Origin: a beta proteobacterium AAP99
GTDB taxonomy: Bacteria; Pseudomonadota; Gammaproteobacteria; Burkholderiales; Burkholderiaceae_C
Assembly (NCBI GenBank): GCA_001295775.1
Contig: LJIA01000017.1
Span: 116,817 to 180,816, forward strand
Length of the DNA: 64,000 nucleotides
Direction of reading: 5' to 3'
A program made the position numbers and the translations under genes. Below are positions 39,972 through 48,649 of this stretch, in pieces. Below the pieces are notes generated by a model that was not told where the DNA came from, searched no databases, and saw only the letters and a program-made list of their open reading frames with translations. Position 1 is the first letter of the stretch; every line of letters starts with the position of its first letter.

Positions 39972-40979
39972 TCACCCCCGCTTGGCTGCCGCCTTGGCCG
40001 CGCGCGGCAGGCTGGATTCCATGCCCTTCCAGGCGCGGCGCATCTGCTGGGCGCTGCCAAAGCCGGCCTGGCTGGCGGCTTCCTCCACGCTGGCACCGCG
40101 CGCCAGCGCCTGCTTGGCCAGGCCCACACGCACGCTGTGCACATAGGCCAGGGGGTTGAGGCCGGCGTTGTCCTGGAACAGGCGGCGCAGGTGTCGGCTG
40201 CTGACGTGTGCAGCCGCCGCCATGTTCTCCACGTCCCAGTCGGCCGTGGGGTCGGCGAGGATGGCGTCCTGCGCGCGGTGCACCGCCGGGTGCAGGTGAT
40301 TGCGGTGATCGAGTAGGGGAGAGAGCTGCGGGTCACCACCGGCGCGGCGCCAGTACACGACCATGTCGCGCGCCACCTGACTGGCCACGGCCTGGCCGCA
40401 GCGCTCGCCAATGGCCGCGAGTGCCAGATCAATGCCCGCCGTGATGCCGGCGCTGGTGGCCACCGGGCCGTCGATCACGAAGATGCGGTTCTCCTGCACC
40501 TCGGCGGCCGGGTGATTCTTCTTGAGCTGGTCCACCAGTTCGTGGTGCGTGGTGCATTGGCGGCCATTCAGCAGGCCGGCGCGCGCCGCAAGCAGGGCGC
40601 CGGAACAGACCGTCCAGAGCCGCGCAGTGCGGGCGGACAGTGCCGGCGCCACCACGGTCTTGAGCCAATCCACCGTGGCGCCTTCTGCTGCATTGCGCTG
40701 GCTGGCGGGTACGTCGCTGGTCGTGCCGCTCAGCACCACCCAGGCCGGGTTCTCGCGGCTGCCGCCGAGGCTGCCGGGCAACTCCCCGAGGCCGGCCAAC
40801 TGCACCGGCAGGCTGCTCTGGATCGCGCCCGCGGGCCCGGCCATCTGCAGCTCAAAGGTCTTGGCGCCGGCAAACTTGTTGGCCAGACGCAGCGGTTCAG
40901 CCATGGCGGCCAGATCCAGCAGAAGGACACCGGGAGTGGCGACGAGCCAGACGGGTGTGGCGGGAGCGGCGGCGGGCAT
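39972..40979 (-). CDS. GlxA-like AraC family regulator with DJ-1/PfpI domain
   Basis: 335 residues from the ATG at 40979, preceded by GGAGATCCC; an in-frame ATG at 41003 has no such site. Residues ~10-190 form a DJ-1/PfpI-type amidotransferase-like sensor with a nucleophile-elbow-like T-V-C-S-G-A-L-L-A-A. Residues ~225-325 carry two AraC helix-turn-helix motifs (S-S-R-H-L-R-R-L-F and Q-A-G-F-G-S-A-Q-Q-M-R-R). The family activates catabolic genes. The target here is unknown. Confidence 0.88.
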   Translation of the reverse strand: MPAAAPATPVWLVATPGVLLLDLAAMAEPLRLANKFAGAKTFELQMAGPAGAIQSSLPVQLAGLGELPGSLGGSRENPAWVVLSGTTSDVPASQRNAAEGATVDWLKTVVAPALSARTARLWTVCSGALLAARAGLLNGRQCTTHHELVDQLKKNHPAAEVQENRIFVIDGPVATSAGITAGIDLALAAIGERCGQAVASQVARDMVVYWRRAGGDPQLSPLLDHRNHLHPAVHRAQDAILADPTADWDVENMAAAAHVSSRHLRRLFQDNAGLNPLAYVHSVRVGLAKQALARGASVEEAASQAGFGSAQQMRRAWKGMESSLPRAAKAAAKRG

Positions 40980-41180
40980 GGGATCTCCAGTGGGAATCGG
41001 CAACGGACATCAATTTAGCGCACTTTCGGCCGCTGTGTCATCGAATCGCTGCCAGACCAAGACGCGCATGGAACAAGCGGAAAGTGGCCTGTTTGTGTGC
41101 TGCGTAGCAGGTGTTTCTGCAGCTATCGGACGCCGAATTCTGGCGATTTCGGCCGCTCTGTGCCGCGGCCACCTGGACGT

Positions 41181-41561
41181 TCAGCCCTCCGGAGGCCGTA
41201 CCCAACCCAGGCTGAACACATAGCGTGATCCCGCGCTGACGCGGGTGACGCTGTGCTCGCAGGCATCCGGCCGGAATAATTTGATGCGCGGCGTCTCGAA
41301 GATCGGCGTGACGCAGACAAATTCGCCGCCGGCGCGGGCGCGCCAGATCACCACGTTCAGGCGGAAGTGCCGTCCGGTGCTGACGGGGTCTGTGTGCGGC
41401 GGGATTTCGCTGCCGACGGGAAAACGCAGCAGATAGCAGTCGAACGGCAACGGCCAGCGTGCGGTGGCCAGCAGCATCTTGTCGTAGCCACCGGCCTGTC
41501 GACCGTGTTGCCAGCGAAATGCAGTGCGCAGATAACTGCGCCACAGCGAATCGGTGCTCAT
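41181..41561 (-). CDS. 2-oxoglutarate/Fe(II)-oxygenase-like protein
   Basis: 126 residues from the ATG at 41561 (an in-frame ATG at 41591 adds ten). The jelly-roll facial triad can be read as H56-x-D58 and H103, with R113 placed to bind 2-oxoglutarate, and R-L-N-V-V-I-W-R before the second half matches prolyl-hydroxylase-like folds. It is short for the superfamily. The substrate is unknown. It is the last core-like gene before the accessory region. Confidence 0.6.
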   Translation of the reverse strand: MSTDSLWRSYLRTAFRWQHGRQAGGYDKMLLATARWPLPFDCYLLRFPVGSEIPPHTDPVSTGRHFRLNVVIWRARAGGEFVCVTPIFETPRIKLFRPDACEHSVTRVSAGSRYVFSLGWVRPPEG

Positions 41562-41919
41562 GGGCGCAAACGTAGTTCCGGTGCCGGGCACGGCGCGCGG
41601 GGGTGCATGCCTACCGGGTGGTTGACCAAGCCAAGGCTGCGGTCACCTGAGGAGGGTGTTCATTGCGGCAGGCAGTGAGTGCGGCGTCAGGAATGCCTTT
41701 AACGATCGAACCATGCGCGTACTAGGGGGCAGCCGCGGACGGTCGGACATATCCGTCGTCCACTTGCGTCATGAATCAATTGACCAGCAGACGGTGCGAC
41801 ACAAAAGAGTTGTCTACCTGCAGCAGAGCTTCAACGACTGCGCCATCGCATCACCACACCGAGCATCCGCCCACATCGACACAGATCAATGTTTTCTGCT
41901 GATAGAGCGATCACTGCTT

Positions 41920-42070
41920 GGTCGCGTCCTTGACTATCCGGAGCTGAGCGCCTACCACACAAGTTCATCCCCTGTATAAGGCCCATTGCACGCCACAAAA
42001 TACAAAGGCCGACCCGTGACAGCGAGTCGGCCTTTGGCGAGCCAAGTTTCCGATAGTCAAGCACGACCGC
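41920..42070. repeat. Inverted repeat enclosing a terminator, upstream of tnsA
   Basis: GGTCGCGTCCTTGACTATCCGG (ending 41941) and the reverse complement of the segment from 42050 (CCGATAGTCAAG then CACGACC) match over about 17 of 20 positions, with CTTGACTATC exact. The arms are about 110 bases apart. They could be transposase-binding sites or an operator pair. Similarity is moderate and only two copies were seen. Confidence 0.45.
42004..42035. terminator. Intrinsic terminator before the Tn7-like operon
   Basis: AAAGGCCGAC / GTCGGCCTTT arms with a 12-base loop and A/T runs at both sides, so it works on either strand. It would shield the transposition operon from outside transcription. Confidence 0.7.
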
Positions 42071-42221
42071 GTGCCAGACCTCTGCACACTAGACCTCGCG
42101 TCCTATGCTGTCAAGGGTGGGGCGGCTGTTGCCCACAGCTTCTGACGGCAGCGCACATGCGCATCGAAATCTGAGCTCGCTACTGGCGTGCCATGGTGCC
42201 TCTTGAACTAGGAGGCGGCAC

Positions 42222-42962
42222 GTGACCAACGTCAGCCAATCCACCGGGCCAAGTTCGGCGAGCCGTTCTGGATCGAAGGGTAATCTTGGCACGCAAATGC
42301 GTGGCCGCCTGCAGTCGGCCTATGACTCGCGTGGCAAGGCCACCGCGAGCCTGTGGTACGTGTATAGCGCCAAGGCGAGCGCCGACGTCTGCCTTCACGG
42401 CGATACACACTACTACCACTATCTTCTGGTCGAGTCCGACCCGACGATCTCCTCTGTTGAATACAACTACGCCAGTAAGGCGCGAGGCATTGCGGGCGAT
42501 CCGATCGGCGACGCTGTTTCCGTTCGTATTGAGACGAGAGAGAAAGCTGTCGTCTGGCGGTGCGTATGTTCCGAACCCTCCAAAGAGCTCTCCACCCTTG
42601 TGGAGAACACGCAAACGCTCATTGAACGAAAGGCGTATCGAAGTCTTCCAGATCGCATAGAAGTCGTCACGGCTGAGGAGGTCATCGCAAATCCAATCCG
42701 AATTCAGAACTGGAATCGGTTGATGCCTTATCTCGCACAGGCCCAAGCTCTACCACTGCAAGAGTATGGGAACGATGTAGCTGCGCTTCTCCATACCCGC
42801 TCCACAGTGACATTGATTGATGTCGTTGCGCTGGCGAGGGAAAGCAACCATGTAGCCCTACACGTTGCAGCACTTGTTCGTGGCGTGCAGCTGGGACGCT
42901 ACGAAAGCGATCTAAACGAGCAGCCGCTGAGTGACCGCTCGACGTTTTGGTCAGCGAAGTAA
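42222..42962 (+). CDS. tnsA: TnsA-like transposon endonuclease subunit
   Basis: 246 residues from GTG 42222, with GGAGG 6 bases upstream. The N-terminus (S-K-G-N-L-G-T-Q-M-R-G-R) and the central part (Y-L-L-V-E-S-D-P...V-E-Y-N, then G-D-A-V) resemble the PD-(D/E)XK fold of TnsA, with E71 and D97 as candidate metal ligands. The usual E/Q-x-K that should follow is replaced by V-W-R-C, so catalysis is uncertain. In Tn7-like elements TnsA cuts the 5' strands while TnsB cuts and joins the 3' ends. Position ahead of tnsB with a 1-base overlap supports the call. Confidence 0.7.
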   Translation: MTNVSQSTGPSSASRSGSKGNLGTQMRGRLQSAYDSRGKATASLWYVYSAKASADVCLHGDTHYYHYLLVESDPTISSVEYNYASKARGIAGDPIGDAVSVRIETREKAVVWRCVCSEPSKELSTLVENTQTLIERKAYRSLPDRIEVVTAEEVIANPIRIQNWNRLMPYLAQAQALPLQEYGNDVAALLHTRSTVTLIDVVALARESNHVALHVAALVRGVQLGRYESDLNEQPLSDRSTFWSAK

Positions 42963-44902
42963 TGAAGCGGTACACGTTCAAAAACGTCCCAGAGGAATGG
43001 CGCGACCCTGGTCGCTGGCCTGAGTGCTCGGTCGATCATTTAGATCAAGACCAGCAGGCACGATTTAGGCGGTATGCGAAGGCGATTTGCACGTACTTGC
43101 AAGCTGGGGCTCTAACACAAGCTGCATCGGAAGCAGGTCTGAGCAAGCAAAGCGTCATTGACAAGCTCAACCGGTGCTTGTCGCTTGACCACGAGGGTCG
43201 AATTGCAGGCTGGGCTGGGCTACTCGCCTACGTTCGTCTCTCGCCAATTCACTACTCACGAAAGGCGCTGCCACACGGCTCAAGGGCCGCTGAAACAGGT
43301 GCTGCTGGGGCCTTTGAATCCTTCTTACGCGAGCACGCCGAAGTTCGTGACCGGCTTCACGATGCCATCAGGCGAGGTGGAGCAAACCCCTTCAGGGGAA
43401 CGTCACGAAATCCCACCCGACGCAGTGTGTTCGCTTGCTTTCTAGAAGCTTGCAAGTCAGCTGGATTGACTGAGCAGGACTATCCGCTGAATTCAAGAAG
43501 CAGAGGGCGTCGCTCGGTCGAGCGCTACGTTCAAACATATGTCCCGACCGATCCATCCGCAGTAGAGACGTGGTTCGGTGCAAACGCGCGAGATCAGTGG
43601 AAACTCGGGACGGGCAAGAAGCGGTTTCCACTAGCGATGGCGCCGCTCGATCTGTGCGGGGCCGATGCGCACAAGATGCACTGCCACGGTGTTGTGCACG
43701 TCACTGGACCGGCAGGAATCCAACCCGTTCCCATCGAACGAATCTGGATATTCCCTGTAGTTGACTTCGGTGCTCGATGCGTCCTCGGCTACTCAGTATC
43801 CATCGCAACGGAGATCAGTGCTGAAACAGTCGAGCAAGCCCTTGTAGCGTGCCAAAGCCCATGGGTACCGCGAGTGCTGACAATCAAGGGTTATCAGTAC
43901 AAGCCCGGTGCAGGTCTGCCCGTTGGCATCATTGAAGGTCTCCCGGCGTGCCGCCCTTGTGTTCTGCAGCTTGATAACGCAGCGCAGCACTACGCGAGCC
44001 GTGTGATTGAGACCGCGCGGCGGGCCCTTGGTTGTGCAGTGACCTTCGGACCGATTGGCGCTTGGTGGCGCAACGGGTTTACCGAGCGCTTCTTCAAGTC
44101 GCTCGAGATGTTTGGCTTTCAATGCCAAGAGTCCTCGACCGGGTCGAATCCAGCGGATGTGCACAGGCGAGATCCAGTCAAGCAAGCAATCCGCAACGAA
44201 ATCAGTTGGGAAGAACTTCTCGATCTCGTGGATGTGCTCATCGCCAACTACAACGCAGAGCCGCAAAGCGCATTAGGTGGACAGTCACCGTTGTCAGTCA
44301 TGCGGGCGGGCTTGAAGGGACCGCGTGCGTCTTACGTACCGCGTGGATCTGTGCCTTCCACTGTATGTACCCCAGCCCTCGGTGTAGCTGTAGAAAGAAG
44401 AACGATTCGCGGCGCAGCAAAGAAGGGCGTCATCACACGTCCATACGTAATGGTCGACGAGGTCCGATACACCAACGACGTCCTTTCAGCGCGCTTTGAC
44501 CTTATCGGAAAGAGCAGCATCGTGCACATCCGCGATGCTGACATGCGGGTCACCTGCTTCGACGCGAACGGACAGGCGCTCGGTCATCTAGAGATGCTGC
44601 ACCCGGGCTGGCGCAATCACACTCATTCGCGGCAGATGCGCAAAACGATCAACGCACTGATTCGCAATGGTCGGATCTCAGGTAGCGATCCAGTGACTGG
44701 TTATCTGGAGTACCTCAACAAAGAGGTGGTCAGCGAGATTCGCGGCGCGCCGGACAAAGTCTCCAAGAGCGCCACAAAGCTTGCCGAGGCGAGCCGCGTT
44801 TCTGGGACGAAAGTGCAGCTGATTGAGACGAAGTCGCCGGCAGTACCGCCCGCTCGTCCAATTCCGGGACACATCAAGCAACCCAGTTGGAGGCGCACGT
44901 AG
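42962..44902 (+). CDS. tnsB: TnsB/Mu-type DDE transposase
   Basis: 646 residues from ATG 42962 (TAATG overlap with tnsA). An N-terminal helix-turn-helix region (residues ~45-70) precedes an RNase H-fold core. Catalytic residues are readable as D230 (P-L-D-L), D338 (L-Q-L-D-N) and E375 (F-T-E-R-F-F), with 36 residues between the last two, close to the spacing of Tn7 TnsB and MuA. The Mu-C-like beta barrel follows at ~430-560, and a basic tail likely contacts TnsC. It performs 3'-end cleavage and strand transfer. Confidence 0.92.
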   Translation: MKRYTFKNVPEEWRDPGRWPECSVDHLDQDQQARFRRYAKAICTYLQAGALTQAASEAGLSKQSVIDKLNRCLSLDHEGRIAGWAGLLAYVRLSPIHYSRKALPHGSRAAETGAAGAFESFLREHAEVRDRLHDAIRRGGANPFRGTSRNPTRRSVFACFLEACKSAGLTEQDYPLNSRSRGRRSVERYVQTYVPTDPSAVETWFGANARDQWKLGTGKKRFPLAMAPLDLCGADAHKMHCHGVVHVTGPAGIQPVPIERIWIFPVVDFGARCVLGYSVSIATEISAETVEQALVACQSPWVPRVLTIKGYQYKPGAGLPVGIIEGLPACRPCVLQLDNAAQHYASRVIETARRALGCAVTFGPIGAWWRNGFTERFFKSLEMFGFQCQESSTGSNPADVHRRDPVKQAIRNEISWEELLDLVDVLIANYNAEPQSALGGQSPLSVMRAGLKGPRASYVPRGSVPSTVCTPALGVAVERRTIRGAAKKGVITRPYVMVDEVRYTNDVLSARFDLIGKSSIVHIRDADMRVTCFDANGQALGHLEMLHPGWRNHTHSRQMRKTINALIRNGRISGSDPVTGYLEYLNKEVVSEIRGAPDKVSKSATKLAEASRVSGTKVQLIETKSPAVPPARPIPGHIKQPSWRRT

Positions 44903-44917
44903 CGCCCGGAGGTCGTC

Positions 44918-45994
44918 ATGTCTGAGCAACGCAAGACACATTCTCAAGAGCCCAACGACGAGCTTGCCAAATCACCGAGGGGGCCTGTTACCCCCGCGCA
45001 GCCAGCGTCGGCAAAAGAAATTCGCATGTTGGCCCTGGAGCACGGCACGGGGCGTGATCACCTCTATGAAAATCACCCCGTGACGCGGAACGAGGTTGCG
45101 GTTGCAACGCCTCCGCTACGGGAGGCTTATGGCGCGATCGAAGGGGTCATCGTCCACCGGGATCCAGGGACCTGTCTTCTAGGAGACTTTCGCGCTGGCA
45201 AATCGACTGCCATCGAACGAGCGGTCCGTGAGCTTCAACAGACATTTCCAGATCTGCCTGTAGGCATCGCGCTTGCAAAAGGACATGACGCATTCACCCA
45301 GGGTACGTTCTTCTCTGACTTGCTCGTTGACTTTGCTCATGGGGGCGCACTCAGGGGGACTGCGCAAGAAAAGCGACTTCGCTGTCTAAACATGCTGTTG
45401 GCGCACGCGCGCGAGCTTCGCAGTGACCGCTATCTCCTCATGGTTGATGAAGCCCAGAATTGGGGCGAACAGCAATGGACCTGGCTTCGGGACCTCGCAA
45501 ATGACATGGCGATCAAGCGAGTTCGCTTGGTAACGATCGCCTTTGGCGACGGCGCTTGCTTATCCGAGTTACGTGCCCTCCTGCTCGCGCGGCGACGCAC
45601 GGATCTCATTGGACGCTTTCTGCTGAGCCCTCGCGAGTTTCGCGGGCTGAACAGCGAAGAGGAGCTCAAAGCGACGCTCGAGGAGTATGACGATCCTCGC
45701 CGCAGCGCTTACCCGATCGGCTCAGACGTGAGCTACTCCGAATTTTTTCTGCCTAAATCGTGGGGGCGCGGGTGGCGCCTAGCTCATGAGGCACAAGGGA
45801 TGTGGTCTGAGTTCAAAGCGGTTTCCAGCAGAAGCGGCAAGAGCATCAGCAGTATTGGTATGAATTGGATAGGTGGAGCGGTCCGAAACTTCTTGTTTGT
45901 CGAATCATTGACCGACGATCTTGATCGGCAAAGCCAACCTGGCAAGTGGGTTCAGCCAGTACTCGCCTGCGGATTCGAGTCGACTTTGTTCTGA
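44918..45994 (+). CDS. tnsC: TnsC/TniB-like AAA ATPase
   Basis: 358 residues, with GGAGG before the ATG. Walker A is G89-D-F-R-A-G-K95-S-T, Walker B is L-L-M-V-D177-E178-A-Q. The fold matches the AAA ATPases that link the target selector to the transposase and impose target immunity. It ends T-G-A-T-G into tniQ, so the two are translationally coupled. Length and order are those of Tn7-like and Tn5053-like modules. Confidence 0.88.
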   Translation: MSEQRKTHSQEPNDELAKSPRGPVTPAQPASAKEIRMLALEHGTGRDHLYENHPVTRNEVAVATPPLREAYGAIEGVIVHRDPGTCLLGDFRAGKSTAIERAVRELQQTFPDLPVGIALAKGHDAFTQGTFFSDLLVDFAHGGALRGTAQEKRLRCLNMLLAHARELRSDRYLLMVDEAQNWGEQQWTWLRDLANDMAIKRVRLVTIAFGDGACLSELRALLLARRRTDLIGRFLLSPREFRGLNSEEELKATLEEYDDPRRSAYPIGSDVSYSEFFLPKSWGRGWRLAHEAQGMWSEFKAVSSRSGKSISSIGMNWIGGAVRNFLFVESLTDDLDRQSQPGKWVQPVLACGFESTLF

Positions 45995-47418
45995 TGGCCA
46001 ACCTTCCCGCTGTACGAACCCTTGAGGGCGACTTGGTGAGGTGTGGTGCGTGGCTCAGGCCTGCAGAAGGGGCCTTCACGCACGTAGCAAAACTCGCGCT
46101 TATCAACGCACTGGCACCGAACCCGCTATGTCAGGCATTGTTTAGATGCAATGCACTCCGGAGGAGTCCATCGCCTGTAAGCGGGCGTTCGTTCCTGGTC
46201 ACGACGTGGATCTCGCGAAGCCGGCTCGGTATCGCCGGTGCCGGGACGCTAGGTGGCTTCCTAAGCGAGACCTGCGGACGATGGGCGGCAGTCATCGCAA
46301 GTGACTCACACCTTCGATTTTGCCGTCCGTGCGCGGACCTCGGCTACCACTCTAGTCTCTACCAAATTGACGCCATCAAAGCCTGTCCAATCCACGGAGA
46401 CGCGTTGGTGAACCGTTGCCTGAACTGCGGAGCGCAAACACCTCGATATGCGCTCACCGCAGAGTCATTCCAGGCACCGATGCGATGTCACGGCTGTGGG
46501 TGTGGTTTTGGGGTGGCTTGGGACGACGAGCCCAACTACACCGTCTGGTCACAAGTGCTCGATACCAGGGCACTGATGCCACTTTGGCGCAAGTTGCAGG
46601 TGATTGCTCGTCTCTCGGTCGAGTGGCCGTGCTTACAGAGTTGGTGTGACGTACCGACGTCTGCGTCCACGGAGCAGCAGCGCATCGACTGTTTTAACGC
46701 GCTGCTTCAGCTCACGGATTACCCGGACATCGCGCTTCAAGCAAGAGTCTGCATCACGCCGATTGCTCTTGCTCCACGAAGACCTTCGTGGGAAATCCAG
46801 AGTGATGTAGGACGCCGGGCTATCTACAAATCGATCCGCAGGCGTATCGCGAGCCAGCTTCGAAAAGTCGGATCCCCTTCGCTGGAGCACGTCGAGAACG
46901 CATTTCATACCGACCAAGCAAACGGCGTCACCGTCCCTAGACGAGGAACCTGTCCGCCGCTACTCCATGCATTCATGTTGTGGACGCAGCGATTCGAGGA
47001 GTTCGATGTGATCTCTTCAGTACGCACAGCCTTGGGCTACCGGAGTTTGAGCGAGTGTTCTCCCACCCGATTGCGTACCAGCATACTGACTTGGCCCGGA
47101 GATCTGAGTGCCAACGACCAAGGCTGGGGTCACTTTGCATGGGCGTGTTTCTTGGAGGCGCTCACCGACGCGATCAGGTGGCAATGTGCGGTCAGAGGGT
47201 TCGAGGATCCACTTGAGCAGGACGACCCTTACGACCCGGTCGTGCAACGCCAACGGCGCGGATTTCTTGAGCAGCTATCGCTGTGGTCGCCGAAGTTGAG
47301 CAGCGCGATCGAGCCTGTTTCCAGTTCCATTGGCGCGATGACATGGCGTGACGCAAGCGGTGCGCTCTGCGCTGGTTTGGTGACATTCAGAAGGACAGGA
47401 GTGATGAGCCGTGACTGA
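45994..47418 (+). CDS. tniQ: TniQ/TnsD-like target-site selector
   Basis: 474 residues from ATG 45994. After a TniQ-type N-terminus come zinc-binding pairs: C110-R-P-C113, C131-P-I-H134, C142-L-N-C145 and C165-H-G-C168 (with C170). The C-terminal ~280 residues are helical with DNA-binding-like segments. TniQ/TnsD proteins recognise an attachment site and recruit TnsC. Size lies between short TniQ and long TnsD, so a sequence-specific site is plausible. It overlaps tnsC and the next gene. Confidence 0.87.
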   Translation: MANLPAVRTLEGDLVRCGAWLRPAEGAFTHVAKLALINALAPNPLCQALFRCNALRRSPSPVSGRSFLVTTWISRSRLGIAGAGTLGGFLSETCGRWAAVIASDSHLRFCRPCADLGYHSSLYQIDAIKACPIHGDALVNRCLNCGAQTPRYALTAESFQAPMRCHGCGCGFGVAWDDEPNYTVWSQVLDTRALMPLWRKLQVIARLSVEWPCLQSWCDVPTSASTEQQRIDCFNALLQLTDYPDIALQARVCITPIALAPRRPSWEIQSDVGRRAIYKSIRRRIASQLRKVGSPSLEHVENAFHTDQANGVTVPRRGTCPPLLHAFMLWTQRFEEFDVISSVRTALGYRSLSECSPTRLRTSILTWPGDLSANDQGWGHFAWACFLEALTDAIRWQCAVRGFEDPLEQDDPYDPVVQRQRRGFLEQLSLWSPKLSSAIEPVSSSIGAMTWRDASGALCAGLVTFRRTGVMSRD

Positions 47419-48649
47419 GGTCTTTAACCACATCTTCACGTCTGCAAGTGGAGTGCACAGCGCACCCAAGTCGGTGCCTGATATCGCGCCATTTGAGCGG
47501 GTGCGCCCTCCGCGCGGTCTTGATGGACGGTACGGAAACTTTCGGTGCTTGGAACAGTGCACTATTCCAGTGCGTGATGACTTGACCGCCATTCGGTGGT
47601 GGATCGACAAGACGTCAAACAATGAGGGAACGCGACGGGCTAGGCGCAACGCTATGGAAAAGCTCCTGAACTGGGCGTGGTTCGAGCGTAAACGAGAAGT
47701 GTCCTCGCTACGAGAAATCGACTTTGCCATCTTCGGGCGCTTTCTCGCTGATCCCCAGCCAGCAGAGAGATGGCTGGCACCGCAGATGAGCAGGTCATCC
47801 AGCGATTGGCGACCATTCAACAAGCCGATCAAGGAATCATCGCGCGCGTTAATTCTGCGTCACGTTTCGTCCCTAGTGAAGTTCCTGTCCGCGAATAGGT
47901 ATGCAGATCTCCAGTTCGCCTTCGGCAAGCGCGCGCGCGAGGACGGAGTTGCCACCGTGATCGTGAACAGCCCAAGCAAACTCGATAAAGAAATTAGTCC
48001 GATTACAGAACCAGAGTGGCGCTGGGTATGGCGCACCCTTGCGATGCTCTATCCCAAACATGATCTGGCGCCTCAACGTGCCGTCACCGAGTTGCTCTAC
48101 TTTGGCGGTCTTCGAGTCGAAGACTTGATTCATCTCGAGACACAAGACTTGGAGCCTCCGAACCGATTTGCACCCGGGTGGCTGATCCGCGTCCGGAAGA
48201 ATGATCGTATGGCGGTCCGAGTCGCGGTGTACGCACCGCCGCCGCTCTCAGAAACAATTACTCGTTGGATCAATGCAAACGAACCGAGTTCTTGGACCAC
48301 GCCAGTTCATATTCGGATACGCGACCCTCAGGTCAGGTTTTTGAACTTAAGTCGCGCGCAAATCGAGAACTCTGCTCGGGCCGTGATTCGCCGCGCCGCG
48401 TCGATGGCACTAGAAGCCGGAGACATCGAGACTGGCCTCCGCTTGCGTGAACGAAGGCTCACTGCCTACCGAGGGGCGTTCGAGCTTCACCAGAGACCTG
48501 AACCAATTGAGCGGGCCGCCGACCAATTGACCGGCAATCGGTTCGCTCTCTGTGAGCTTCTTGATCGACGAAAATCTCCAAAATGGGACTGGACTGCCGC
48601 GAAGCACTTGTGGACTGAAACGAATCCTCTCTCAGCTGAACATGGCTAA
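47411..48649 (+). CDS. Tyrosine-recombinase-fold protein, catalytically degenerate
   Basis: 412 residues from GTG 47411, overlapping tniQ by 8 bases. Residues ~60-170 look like the core-binding/SAM-like domain of integrases (N-A-M-E-K-L-L-N-W-A-W). Residues ~195-400 follow the catalytic fold, with R235 in L-L-Y-F-G-G-L-R-V-E-D-L matching arginine I and K263 matching the beta-hairpin lysine. The H-x-x-R, H/W and tyrosine nucleophile are not recognisable in the C-terminal part. It may be a DNA-binding accessory factor in the place of TnsE or a resolvase. Confidence 0.6.
   Translation: MTEVFNHIFTSASGVHSAPKSVPDIAPFERVRPPRGLDGRYGNFRCLEQCTIPVRDDLTAIRWWIDKTSNNEGTRRARRNAMEKLLNWAWFERKREVSSLREIDFAIFGRFLADPQPAERWLAPQMSRSSSDWRPFNKPIKESSRALILRHVSSLVKFLSANRYADLQFAFGKRAREDGVATVIVNSPSKLDKEISPITEPEWRWVWRTLAMLYPKHDLAPQRAVTELLYFGGLRVEDLIHLETQDLEPPNRFAPGWLIRVRKNDRMAVRVAVYAPPPLSETITRWINANEPSSWTTPVHIRIRDPQVRFLNLSRAQIENSARAVIRRAASMALEAGDIETGLRLRERRLTAYRGAFELHQRPEPIERAADQLTGNRFALCELLDRRKSPKWDWTAAKHLWTETNPLSAEHG

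Larger units (their letters stand above)
41562..42221. other. Non-coding stretch before the Tn7-like operon
   Basis: 660 bases with no supported gene. The only frame of note (41656-41979, 107 residues) has no ribosome-binding site or recognisable domain. It contains an inverted repeat at 41920-41941 / 42050-42070 enclosing a terminator hairpin (42004-42035) and, right before the operon, the GGAGG site at 42211. One transposon end is expected somewhere here, but no TGT-type terminus with a partner could be fixed by eye. Confidence 0.6.

Noticed and set aside
41656..41979. 107-codon frame before the Tn7-like operon, followed by a terminator
   Set aside because: The downstream terminator is suggestive, but there is no ribosome-binding site, no domain and no coding-like composition.
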